This document shows positions 15,469 to 23,066 of a DNA stretch of 34,572 bases, piece after piece. The DNA lies in IMG/VR virus record IMGVR_UViG_3300032156_000049, positions 1-34,572 of that record. One strand, 5' to 3'. The notes below the pieces were generated by a model, which saw only the letters and a program-made list of their open reading frames with translations, was not told the origin of the DNA and ran no database searches. Made by a program: the position numbers and the translations under genes. Each line of letters starts with the position of its first letter. Within the stretch, counting starts at the first letter, position 1. Source of the stretch: a virus.

Positions 15469-18425
15469 AAAAACTACTCCTATCGCTCGTCGCTCTTGTT
15501 TCTCCGATTTTCCTATCAGCGGATGTTAATAGCCCCCCTCTTAATATCGAAGAAATTGACGGATCTCCGTCGGCTTTCCCCTATAAACTCAAGGTGACAA
15601 ATTCTTCACTCACGGACAATGGGGACGGGACCGTTACGCTCACGATTGGAAGCGGTGGGGGCGGATCATCTTCTCTCGCCATCTTTGATGAGGGGGTACA
15701 GATTTCAAGTCCAACCGCCATCGTCAATTTCGTTGGTTCCGGCGTCGCGGCCACGCTGACGGGGGGTGCAACGGCCACCGTCACAATCTCCGGCGGTGCT
15801 GGCGGCGGAGACAACCTGGGTTCTCATGTTTCCACAAAGACGATCACGGCGGACTTCGGGATTCAGGGGTCTACCATCGCCATGAACGCTTTCAATGCTT
15901 CAACAACGAGCATGACGGTGACGGGGAGCGGGGGCATGACGATCAGTTCAAATTCTTACCTCTCTGGCGGTGCGACCATCTTCGCCAATAGACAAGTCCA
16001 CATGACAAAGTTGAAATTCAACTCGGACGGCCCTCTTGTCGCGTCCGTCATGGACATCGCTCCTCCGTCCGTTACGACCGGGACTCCATTTGTCTACCTC
16101 TACGGAAATACAGCCGGAGGGCAGGAACTCATTGGGATAAAGATGGCCGGAGGGGGAACGGGGGCCTGGACGGGGTTTAGGTTCGAGGCCGGGGGGACGA
16201 CGACAAACACGGGGATTCAGATGCAGGGAAGTGCCGGAGGGACAAATACGTTTATCGGCGTTGACTGTTTCAATACAGGGTCAGGGGGAACAAACTCGAC
16301 ATGCTTTAAGGCTGTACCTAGTGTCGCGACGAATCGCGTCGGGTTCTATGCGAGTGCGACAGGCGGGACGATCAACCGCGCTATCCAAGTGGATGCGGGC
16401 GACGTTCAGATGAACCAGTTGACGGCTTCTCAGTTTGTCAAAACGGATGCGAACAAGAACCTCATGTCGGCCAGCAAGGTGAGTCTTTCGACAGAGACGG
16501 TCGGGGATCTTCCAGCTGGACTTGCGGTCGAATTGGCGACGGGCACCATTCGCTCCGATCTCGATCAAGTGAAACTGGATACCGGGACTATCAGGGGGAT
16601 GGTGGAGAACAAAATTGTTTCTCTTTCCACGGGAGTCATGGGGAACCTCCCCGTCACGAACTTGGCCGCCGGATCGGGAGCCACATCTTCGACCTTCTGG
16701 CGAGGGGACGGGAGTTGGCAGACTCCGGCTGGTGGAAGCGGCGGAGGATATGCCGTTGAACCCGCGACCGTTTCTTTCCAGTTGGACCAAGGATTCGACG
16801 CGACGACGGCGACTTTTACAGCCGTAAACCCACTCACATTTCGTTTCGACGGGACGGGTTCATGGACTCGTGATTTTAGTTGGATTTCAAATGGAGGAGG
16901 TGGAGATACAACCGAGGCCAAGTGGGGATTCGCGAACGTGACGCTCGGATCGGAAATTAGGAGATTTCGATTTCAAAATGTATGGGGTGAAGATGTTGGC
17001 GGTTTTAATCTCGAAGATGGGGACGGCCCAGGGTTCTATGCGAGAGCCGATATCTATTCGGAACCACCCCATGTCCCCTATTTCAGACTTTATGACGTTG
17101 ATAACACGAACCACGTTTCCATTAAACCCGCTTCAGCTATAGGGACAAATTACACCATAACCCTACCCGATGCGGTCCCTGGATCTCTCCAGTGTCTCAC
17201 CATGACAACGGGAGGAACGGTTGGATACACAGATTGCGGAGGAGGTGGCGGTTCCTCGTCGTTGGCCGTATTCGACGGAGGAGTAAAGATATCCTCTCCA
17301 ACTTCAATTCTCGCCTTCGACGGTTCGCAGTTCGACATCTCTCTCCTTGGGAGCGCGACAGCCGAAATCGAACTGAGTCCATCCAGCGTTACGCTCCAGG
17401 GGAACTCTCGGACGTTTGAGGGGTTGGCTGTCGCGACAGGAACAATCCGTACCGATCTCAATCAGGTCAAACTCGACACGGGGACCATCAACAGCTCTAT
17501 TGCCGCTGTTGCTCTCGCCACGGGGACTATCCGAACAGACTTAAATACCGTCAAGCTCGACACCGGGACCATCCGGGGGATGGTCGAAAACAAGATCATC
17601 AGCTTATCCACGGGTACTGTCGGAGTCCTTGGATATCAGATCTCCCTTTCTTCTGGATCAATGCAGGATCTATGGAAGGTGTCGCTCTCTACGGGGACGA
17701 TGGCGACTTTGCCCTATCAGGTGTCTCTCGCCACAGGAGTCATGCAGAATCTTTGGAAGGTGTCCTTATCGACAGGCGTCATGGACAACCTCTACTACAA
17801 AGTGTCGCTCGCTACTGGGACTATGGACGTATTGCCTTATAAGGTGTCTCTCTCTACGGGGTCCATGCAGGATCTATGGAAGATCAGCTTATCGACAGGA
17901 ACGATGGGGCTCCTCGGATATCAAGTTTCCCAAGCGACTGGAGTGACGGGAGAGTTTAATCATCAAGTCAGCCTCTCGACGGGGACAACGGGCGTTTTGG
18001 GGTACAAGGTGAGCCTTTCGACTGGCGTAACGGGAGATTTGGCGGGGGGGTTGGCCGTCCAACTCTCGACTGGCATCCTCCGCGCACAGACCAAATCTGT
18101 CGCCATCTCAACGCCGACGGTCGGAGATTCCAACTACGTCCAATTCGCTTTTGCCAAAGCCGTCACGATCACGCGCGTCTACTGCGCGACGGACCAGGGG
18201 ACACTCACGATACAGTTGGACGAACGGGCCGAAGCGACCCCGAACACGGCTGGAACCAATGTCCTCAGCGGGAATCTTGCGTGTGATAACAACACGGAAT
18301 CGACGACGAGTTTCTCGAACGCCCCCATCGCGGCGAATGTCCCGCTGAACCTCCAAATCATCTCCATGGCGAGCGATCCGAATATCGTCCGCATTCATAT
18401 CGACTACACAGTAGATGGAACATGA
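15465..18425 (+). CDS. Large repetitive tail fibre/adhesin with signal peptide
   Basis: A 986-residue protein. TTG at 15465 is chosen as start: it overlaps the previous stop (TTGA), has GGAG about 8 nt upstream and gives a clean signal peptide (MKKLLLSLVALVSPIFLSA); GTG at 15456 would add three residues. The first domain has NGDGTVTLTIGSGGG, a fibre-type shaft start. GSGATSSTFWRGDGSW (about residues 403-418) is a motif common in phage tail fibres. A duplicated unit (SSSLAxFDxGVxISSPT) occurs at about residues 67-82 and 597-612. About ten 13-14-residue repeats (SLSTGTMxxLPYKV type) fill about 713-870. A beta-sandwich end domain follows (about 885-986). It probably binds the host surface and may be exported. 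Confidence 0.75.
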   Translation: MKKLLLSLVALVSPIFLSADVNSPPLNIEEIDGSPSAFPYKLKVTNSSLTDNGDGTVTLTIGSGGGGSSSLAIFDEGVQISSPTAIVNFVGSGVAATLTGGATATVTISGGAGGGDNLGSHVSTKTITADFGIQGSTIAMNAFNASTTSMTVTGSGGMTISSNSYLSGGATIFANRQVHMTKLKFNSDGPLVASVMDIAPPSVTTGTPFVYLYGNTAGGQELIGIKMAGGGTGAWTGFRFEAGGTTTNTGIQMQGSAGGTNTFIGVDCFNTGSGGTNSTCFKAVPSVATNRVGFYASATGGTINRAIQVDAGDVQMNQLTASQFVKTDANKNLMSASKVSLSTETVGDLPAGLAVELATGTIRSDLDQVKLDTGTIRGMVENKIVSLSTGVMGNLPVTNLAAGSGATSSTFWRGDGSWQTPAGGSGGGYAVEPATVSFQLDQGFDATTATFTAVNPLTFRFDGTGSWTRDFSWISNGGGGDTTEAKWGFANVTLGSEIRRFRFQNVWGEDVGGFNLEDGDGPGFYARADIYSEPPHVPYFRLYDVDNTNHVSIKPASAIGTNYTITLPDAVPGSLQCLTMTTGGTVGYTDCGGGGGSSSLAVFDGGVKISSPTSILAFDGSQFDISLLGSATAEIELSPSSVTLQGNSRTFEGLAVATGTIRTDLNQVKLDTGTINSSIAAVALATGTIRTDLNTVKLDTGTIRGMVENKIISLSTGTVGVLGYQISLSSGSMQDLWKVSLSTGTMATLPYQVSLATGVMQNLWKVSLSTGVMDNLYYKVSLATGTMDVLPYKVSLSTGSMQDLWKISLSTGTMGLLGYQVSQATGVTGEFNHQVSLSTGTTGVLGYKVSLSTGVTGDLAGGLAVQLSTGILRAQTKSVAISTPTVGDSNYVQFAFAKAVTITRVYCATDQGTLTIQLDERAEATPNTAGTNVLSGNLACDNNTESTTSFSNAPIAANVPLNLQIISMASDPNIVRIHIDYTVDGT
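17601..18074 (+). repeat. Tandem 39-42-bp repeats in the fibre gene
   Basis: Ten or eleven imperfect units encode S-L-S/A-T-G-x-M/T-x-x-L-x-Y/W-K/Q-V, 13 or 14 residues each. Alternating units end in LWKV or LPYKV, so the higher-order period is about 80 bp in places. The pattern predicts a regular trimeric fibre shaft. Upstream, the related unit ATGTIRTDLNQVKLDTGTI is itself repeated three times (about 16534-16590, 17434-17490 and 17515-17575). Confidence 0.8.
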
Positions 18426-20395
18426 TCCGGTTCCGGTGGGTCGCCCTGTCGGTATTCCTTTTCCCCGCCCTTGCCCACGGGTTGACGACACTTACGGTCC
18501 AGCCTGATGCGACCGCTGGCATAGATACCTACAACCAGAAGAACTTGGCCACCACCACGGACGGGACAGAGGCGAACCCTGCCGTCAACGGAGATGGGAC
18601 TTATACGCAATATGTATTTATAAAGTTTGATGTAACGTCTATCCCGGCTGGAGCCGTTATCAGTAGCGCAGTTGTAACTTTGGTCGCCTCGACCGCCGAT
18701 TCGGCGGTCAATCACTATATGAGGATTTGGAATATAAAATCGGCGAATAGCACATGGACGGAAGCGGGGGCCTGTTGGAATTACACGACCGGGACAACAG
18801 CGTGGGCCGGGGGGAGTAACGGGGGCGGCGTCATCGGGACAGATGTTGACGTTTCAAGCATTGGCGTCACGGAGAATTTAAACAGTCGTGGAGCAGGGGC
18901 GTTGGCAATTTCCATAAGCACTCAGACGGTCTACAGTTGGGTGAATACAGGGAATTACGGAATTGTCATAAATAATGACGCGAGCTATACCAACATTTAC
19001 ACGTCGGACTATGCGACCGCCGGGAGTCGCCCGAAGCTCTATATCGAATACGATACGCCTCCCTTGGATCAAGGAAATTTCAGATTTCGAAACGATGATG
19101 GGTCTGAGACGGGCGCCACGTGGTCGGCGGACGAGAATGCGAACTTAACGCAATCCTCCGGGACCAATGTCCGGTTCCGGGGGGTAGTAGATTCTTCCAT
19201 GGACGTGACATCGGCGCAATACAGACTTGACTACGCGACAGCCTCTGTCGGCGTCACCTTTGGCCAGATCGGGGACGGGACAAGAATTATCGGGTATCTC
19301 ACTCCGGGTACAACCTCAGCGGGGTCGACATCGCTTCTTGTCCCCTACCCGAGCGGTATCAAATCGGGGGATTTACTCGTAATGGCCGTTGGCGTTAGGC
19401 CCGGGACCGTCGTCCCGACCATCCCTCCGGGTTGGACTACGCTTGCCGATTCATCGGCAACGGCAAAATCCGTCGCGGCGGAAGGCGTTGATTCCGGGTC
19501 AGCGAAAGCCATCGTTTTTGTGCGTGAATCCACCATGACGATTTCCGGGAGAGAATCTATTTCCTTATCTGGAGGAAGTTGCGGCCTCGGGACGATGTAC
19601 CGATTCAATAAAACGCCTGGGAATATCTGGGACTTCCAGACCGTCTATGGGAGCGACAGTATTCCCAACAGTGCTGTCTGGCTTTCGACCATGAATACCA
19701 TCCTCAACGTCGTAAGTTCCGATGTGGTGGTGGCTGTATCAGCCATCAATAACGATCAACAGAGCTTTGTATCAGAATCGGTCCAGACCAACGGTGTCAC
19801 GTATAGAGGAGGGGACGGGGAATTGGACGATCTCGCGACCACGACAGGGAACGATATGCGACTCGTCGTCTCGACCTTCGTCGCCATCGCAGGGGAAGCG
19901 GTGCTTCATTCCACCTACACCATGACGGCTTCGACGTGGAGCGGGGCAAGGCCTGTTGGAGGAACCGTCCTGTTAAGGATCAGGGAGATTGAGGCCCCGA
20001 TCCACCTTTCCTCCTCCCCATGGATCACCTCAAGCGGACAGGCGACAACGGCGCAGTTGACATCTCCTGCAGGAAAATCTGGTGCCAATTTTACGACGGG
20101 GAGAATGCAGTACGACGAAAATCCAGCGGATGCGGTCGATATCATCTCGAACTTCTACAGCGAATTCGAGTGGAATCTTGTCGCCAGGAGTACGCCGTCT
20201 GTCTGGGGGAATACCTACTACCTGAAAATCACTTCCAGCGGGACCCTGTTTGACAATTACATTACAACGCCATCATGGACGATAGGGACGTATACCGGAG
20301 GCGGGTCCACGACCACGACCACCACCACAACGACCACCACCACGACGACGGTCCCCGGTGCCTACAAGAGAAAGCGGATTTGGATGATCGAATGA
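18422..20395 (+). CDS. Secreted adhesin with DNRLRE-type domain and poly-Thr tail
   Basis: A 657-residue protein starting at an ATGA overlap. A signal peptide (ALSVFLFPALAHG) ends near residue 20. Residues about 22-215 match a DNRLRE-type carbohydrate-binding domain: FIKFDVTSIPAGAVISSAVVTL, then TWTEAGACWNYTTG with aromatic positions, then a closing PKLYIEYD strand. Residues about 280-530 form a second beta domain (GDLLVMAVGVRPG, PPGWTTL), a type I associate with phage and surface proteins. A third beta segment follows. The C-terminus is a Gly linker, 14 threonines and V-P-G-x-Y-K-R-K-R. The linker plus basic end looks like a cell-surface spacer. A host-binding or display role is inferred. 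Confidence 0.7.
   Translation: MIRFRWVALSVFLFPALAHGLTTLTVQPDATAGIDTYNQKNLATTTDGTEANPAVNGDGTYTQYVFIKFDVTSIPAGAVISSAVVTLVASTADSAVNHYMRIWNIKSANSTWTEAGACWNYTTGTTAWAGGSNGGGVIGTDVDVSSIGVTENLNSRGAGALAISISTQTVYSWVNTGNYGIVINNDASYTNIYTSDYATAGSRPKLYIEYDTPPLDQGNFRFRNDDGSETGATWSADENANLTQSSGTNVRFRGVVDSSMDVTSAQYRLDYATASVGVTFGQIGDGTRIIGYLTPGTTSAGSTSLLVPYPSGIKSGDLLVMAVGVRPGTVVPTIPPGWTTLADSSATAKSVAAEGVDSGSAKAIVFVRESTMTISGRESISLSGGSCGLGTMYRFNKTPGNIWDFQTVYGSDSIPNSAVWLSTMNTILNVVSSDVVVAVSAINNDQQSFVSESVQTNGVTYRGGDGELDDLATTTGNDMRLVVSTFVAIAGEAVLHSTYTMTASTWSGARPVGGTVLLRIREIEAPIHLSSSPWITSSGQATTAQLTSPAGKSGANFTTGRMQYDENPADAVDIISNFYSEFEWNLVARSTPSVWGNTYYLKITSSGTLFDNYITTPSWTIGTYTGGGSTTTTTTTTTTTTTTVPGAYKRKRIWMIE
18691..18709. 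repeat. Perfect 9-bp inverted repeat inside the adhesin gene
   Basis: GACCGCCGA and its exact reverse complement TCGGCGGTC flank a single T. In RNA this gives a GC-rich hairpin within the DNRLRE-encoding part. It is coding (ASTADSAVNH region) and may be chance, given the GC-rich codons used. Confidence 0.4.
20309..20350 (+). repeat. ACN microsatellite encoding 14 threonines
   Basis: Fourteen threonine codons in a row, almost all ACC or ACG, form a slippage-prone trinucleotide tract near the 3' end of the adhesin gene. Changes in copy number by whole codons would alter linker length without breaking the frame. Confidence 0.8.
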
Positions 20396-20898
20396 AAACG
20401 CGCGCAGAACTTAATTCGGGGATCACCACTCTCGGACAAACAGCCGGTGTCGTCGATTCATCTCTTGTTGACCTCTACCGGAATGTTCACCTGGATGCTG
20501 GGTCCATTTTCTCGGTCGGACTCGTCCATGGGAGCAAGGGATCAAACATCCAGATCCCCGTCTTGCTCCTCAAGGGGCACGGGTCTATCAGTGCGCTTCA
20601 ATTTGACCTTCTTCTTCCGACTGGATTCACCTACCAGAGCGTTTCAACGGGATCTGCTTCAACGGCTTCCGGGAAGTCCGCCAGCGCCAATCTGCTCCCA
20701 TCAGGGTTGCGCGTTCTGATTTTTGGCCTCAATCAGAACGTAATCGGTACCGGGGTTCTGGCGACGGTCCAGGTCCGTCTTGAGAGTTCCCTATCGCTCC
20801 CAAATTACTCCATACCGATTTCGGGGATTGTCTCATCTGACCCGAACGGTCTTGTCGTCACAACATCAGGAGTGACGGGGACGGTGATAATCCCATGA
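20392..20898 (+). CDS. Cohesin-like domain protein
   Basis: A 168-residue protein. The ATG at 20392 overlaps the adhesin stop (ATGA). After a short N-terminus (TRAELNSG, residues 3-10), residues about 45-168 follow the cohesin pattern of nine-strand jelly-roll modules. These are a G-S-K-G-S-N-I-Q-I-P-V strand, SISALQFDLLLPTGFTYQSV, an N-rich turn with LRVLIFGLNQNVI, GTGVLATVQVRLES, and a final GLVVTTSG-VTGTVII. Cohesins bind dockerins in cellulosomes but also occur in many unrelated surface proteins. No dockerin is visible in the window. It has no export signal of its own. It may be a virion or surface attachment module. Confidence 0.6.
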   Translation: MKTRAELNSGITTLGQTAGVVDSSLVDLYRNVHLDAGSIFSVGLVHGSKGSNIQIPVLLLKGHGSISALQFDLLLPTGFTYQSVSTGSASTASGKSASANLLPSGLRVLIFGLNQNVIGTGVLATVQVRLESSLSLPNYSIPISGIVSSDPNGLVVTTSGVTGTVIIP

Positions 20899-21179
20899 GA
20901 AAGAAAATTTTAGTCGGAGAAGATGACGCGCTTGAGTTCATTATCAAGGAACTTCAAAGTCTCACAAATCGGATCGAAAGGATGGAACAAAAAATGGCAA
21001 CGCGATTGGAACTGAATGCAGGGTTGGACGGGATCACGGGATCGCTTCTATCGCTTACGGCGGCGATTGATGAGCTGAAGGCGGCGATCGCCTCCGGCGC
21101 TGATTTCCAAGTGGAATTAGACAAGGTGACGGCCATCAATGCGGCGATCCAGGCGGCTATCGCCAACGCTCAAGTCTAA
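20895..21179 (+). CDS. Coiled-coil protein sharing a motif with the cohesin-like protein
   Basis: A 94-residue helical protein beginning at an ATGA overlap. Residues about 10-35 form a coiled coil (IIKELQSLTNRIERMEQKM). ATRLELNAGLDGITG (about 35-49) resembles the N-terminal TRAELNSGITTL of the preceding protein. The last 40 residues are Ala-rich helix. The shared short motif may be an interaction tag for a common partner. The function is unknown. Confidence 0.7.
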   Translation: MRKKILVGEDDALEFIIKELQSLTNRIERMEQKMATRLELNAGLDGITGSLLSLTAAIDELKAAIASGADFQVELDKVTAINAAIQAAIANAQV

Positions 21180-21190
21180 GGGAGGTCAGC

Positions 21191-21487
21191 ATGAAACGGT
21201 TGCTGGTTTTACTGTTACTGGCGACCCCGGTATCAGCGGCGGATATCGTCATCACCATCCCCGACGCGCTGTTGCCTCGGGTGATCGACGGGTTCTGCGG
21301 GGCTTACAACTACGACGTGAACCGCTCATCGGCCACGAGCGAAACGAGGGCGCAATTCTCTCGTCGAATGATGATGGCGGTCATTCGGGCTACCGTGGTG
21401 TCCTATGAGTTCGGCGTCGCTCAGACGAGCGCTCGCCAGGGGCTGGAATCTGTCACTCAGCAGATCCAGAGTGAGGTTGCTTTCTAG
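21191..21487 (+). CDS. Conserved phage protein carrying a signal peptide
   Basis: A 98-residue protein. The signal peptide MKRLLVLLLLATPVSA is followed by ADIVITIPDALLPRVIDGFC and a helical C-terminus with RAQFSRRMMMAVIRATVVSYE. Apart from the signal, this is the pattern of a small protein of unknown function found near fibre and lysis genes in many tailed phages (IPDA-x3-RV, then K/RAQF-x-R-R). As I know that family, it usually begins right at the ITIPDA strand without an export signal, so the signal here is notable. AGGGAGG precedes the ATG. Confidence 0.7.
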   Translation: MKRLLVLLLLATPVSAADIVITIPDALLPRVIDGFCGAYNYDVNRSSATSETRAQFSRRMMMAVIRATVVSYEFGVAQTSARQGLESVTQQIQSEVAF

Positions 21488-21497
21488 GAAAATGCAC

Positions 21498-21803
21498 ATG
21501 AACGAGCATCGACAGCAAAATACGAGATCCTCCGATAAGTTGTCGAGCAAGCTCCTTTCGACCGTTTGGCCCATCTTCGTCGCATCTATTCTCGCCGCCC
21601 TTGCGTGGGGAGCGATGCAGACCGAGATCAAGGGACAAGGTAAAGTTATCGAGAAGCACTGCGAAAAGGACGACAAGATTTCGTCTGAACACGCAGAACG
21701 TCTCGCCCGTCTTGAGGAAGCCATCAAGGTTCTCCCGGAGATCCGACAGGATGTTAAAACGCTTCTTGGGAGTCAGAAGGAGATACTTAGAATTGTGAGG
21801 TAG
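21498..21803 (+). CDS. Membrane-anchored coiled-coil protein in the lysis block
   Basis: A 101-residue protein with one transmembrane segment (TVWPIFVASILAALAWGAM, about residues 19-37) followed by a charged coiled coil to the C-terminus (HAERLARLEEAIKVLPEIRQ). ATG at 21498 has TAGGA about 8 nt upstream; the ATG at 21492 is too close to it. The layout resembles an inner-membrane spanin or an accessory lysis protein, but no partner lipoprotein is recognised next to it. The call stays structural. Confidence 0.65.
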   Translation: MNEHRQQNTRSSDKLSSKLLSTVWPIFVASILAALAWGAMQTEIKGQGKVIEKHCEKDDKISSEHAERLARLEEAIKVLPEIRQDVKTLLGSQKEILRIVR

Positions 21804-21806
21804 AAC

Positions 21807-22001
21807 GTGCCTCCGTGCCCGAAATGTGGCGCAGATCTTCGAGAGGAATGGGACGTTTCACCTTCTGGGGGGATTTGGTTTGTGTGCGATAAATGCACTA
21901 TGCAGTTTCCTGAAACGTCTGACTGGGCGCGACCCTACGTTCAGCCTTTCAATTCCGATCCAGTGGACGGGGTACAAAAAAGTGATCAATCCTCGAATTG
22001 A
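21807..22001 (+). CDS. Small zinc-ribbon protein
   Basis: A 64-residue protein with CPKC at residues 4-7 and CDKC at about 27-30 around a beta hairpin (GGIWFVC), a typical zinc ribbon, and a polar tail. The start is a GTG with GAGG 7 nt upstream. Its 3' end overlaps the next gene by 20 nt. The function is unknown. Confidence 0.65.
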   Translation: MPPCPKCGADLREEWDVSPSGGIWFVCDKCTMQFPETSDWARPYVQPFNSDPVDGVQKSDQSSN

Positions 22002-22398
22002 AGTCCATCGCCAGATCTTCACGGACAAATCCACGATAGGCTCCCTATCGATTGACGGGGTATTCGAGTGCTGGACCTTGGAGGATACGTGCAGGTGGAA
22101 CAGCGAAAAGATAAAAGAAAAGACAGCCGTTCCAGCTGGACATTATGAGGTCATCATCGACTGGTCGACGAAGTTCAAGAAAGACCTCCCGCATATCCTC
22201 GATGTCCCCAATTTTTCTGGAATACGCATCCATTGCGGAAACTCCGACGAGCAGACGGAGGGCTGTATTTTGGTCGGGAACACGAAAGAGGCGGATTGGA
22301 TCGGGGAAAGCCGACTGGCGTTTGACGCTTTTTTCCCGAAGCTCAAAAGATTATTGGAAGAAGGACGGACTTACATCTCCATTATCGGAGGGCGATGA
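21982..22398 (+). CDS. DUF5675-type protein in the lysis block
   Basis: A 138-residue protein matching, from memory, the DUF5675 family common near phage lysis genes. Its features are IEVHRQIFTDKSTIGSLSIDG, the W-T-L-E-D core, TAVPAGHYEVII, and GIRIHCGN followed by TEGCILVG. The His and Cys motif (IRIH, then GCILVG) recalls the layout of L,D-transpeptidase-like enzymes, so a cell-wall role is possible but unproven. The start is taken as GTG 21982, which begins the conserved part and has GGGG about 10 nt upstream; the in-frame ATG at 21826 would overlap the zinc-ribbon gene almost fully. Confidence 0.75.
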   Translation: MINPRIEVHRQIFTDKSTIGSLSIDGVFECWTLEDTCRWNSEKIKEKTAVPAGHYEVIIDWSTKFKKDLPHILDVPNFSGIRIHCGNSDEQTEGCILVGNTKEADWIGESRLAFDAFFPKLKRLLEEGRTYISIIGGR

Positions 22399-22685
22399 TG
22401 TTTAACTGGGTCGGGACGTTGATCGGGAAGTTTATCGGGAAGAAGCTCAATCTACAGGAGGATTCAAAAATGGATGGGACAAAGAAGTGGTTCCAGAGTC
22501 AAACTATATGGGCCGGGATCGTGGGGACAATAAGGGGGATTTATCTTCTCCTGCAAGTGTCCCTTCCTACATTCACAAGCGTACATCTTCCGGATATCCC
22601 ACCATGGGTTGACGGTATTTTAACGACTGTCCTCGGGGGGACCGTTATCCAAGGAAGAACAACGGCGACGGACAAGATCGGATGA
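22395..22685 (+). CDS. Holin-like membrane protein with two possible starts
   Basis: The long form has 96 residues. The internal ATG at 22470 gives a 71-residue form beginning MDGTKKWFQSQTIWAGIVG, which matches the usual start of small phage holin-like proteins (KKW-x-Q-S-x-T-x-WAGIV). It has a near-perfect AGGAGGA 7 nt upstream. The long form starts at an ATGATG overlap with the preceding gene. It adds an amphipathic, basic N-terminus (GTLIGKFIGKKLN), as in phage dual-start holin and antiholin pairs. Membrane segments lie at about residues 38-58 and 72-88 of the long form. No endolysin with a classical active site is visible nearby. Confidence 0.65.
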   Translation: MMFNWVGTLIGKFIGKKLNLQEDSKMDGTKKWFQSQTIWAGIVGTIRGIYLLLQVSLPTFTSVHLPDIPPWVDGILTTVLGGTVIQGRTTATDKIG

Positions 22686-22688
22686 CGT

Positions 22689-22892
22689 ATGTTCATCAAT
22701 ATCGGCCATGGGTGGGAGCCTTGTAGCCCACCGGGATTTGGGATTGTCCACCGCCGCTCCGGGGACTCCATTAAAAAAGAGAAGTTCGTTTCGGACGTCA
22801 GGCAATTAAAGCGGTTCTCGCTGGCAAGGAAGTGGAAGATAAAATTGTACTCGGTCGTTCTCCCGTTCCGGGATCGAATGGAGTTTTACTGA
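22689..22892 (+). CDS. Doubtful small gene at the convergence point, possibly frameshifted
   Basis: A 67-codon frame directly after the holin-like gene. No clear ribosome binding site precedes the ATG. After the A6 run at 22773-22778 this frame looks less natural. The -1 frame from there to the stop at 22924 (RQAIKAVLAGKEVEDKIVLG, then VPGSNGVLLKVLRA) looks more like protein but has no normal start. Either a -1 shift at A6, a sequence error, or no gene at all is possible. It overlaps the minus-strand gene at 22798-23013. Confidence 0.25.
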   Translation: MFINIGHGWEPCSPPGFGIVHRRSGDSIKKEKFVSDVRQLKRFSLARKWKIKLYSVVLPFRDRMEFY

Positions 22893-23013
22893 AGGTCCTA
22901 CGCGCCATCAGCCCTCGCCAGTAGAAACACTCATTCGAAAGTTTATGGACCGCTTCCGCATAGGCGATGCAATGAAGGACCAACTGCTTGCGCGACATGC
23001 TCTTGTAGTCCAT
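22798..23013 (-). CDS. Small protein at the end of the early operon
   Basis: A 71-residue frame with a strong Shine-Dalgarno (AAGGGGG) before the ATG. The first 40 residues (RKQLVLHCIAYAEAVHKLS) are a natural-looking helical sequence with three cysteines or aromatics after it. The last 30 residues are Ser/Thr/Pro-rich and may be over-read. It is the last gene of the leftward unit and converges on the late genes. The function is unknown. Confidence 0.55.
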   Translation of the reverse strand: MDYKSMSRKQLVLHCIAYAEAVHKLSNECFYWRGLMARRTFSKTPFDPGTGERPSTILSSTSLPARTALIA

Positions 23014-23066
23014 TTTGACCCCCTTTTAGCTTCTCCGACGGAAAAATGACGCACAAGGATTCGATT

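Noticed and set aside
14071-20395. Diversity-generating retroelement acting on the fibres
   Set aside because: No reverse transcriptase frame and no template/variable repeat pair with A-specific differences was seen.
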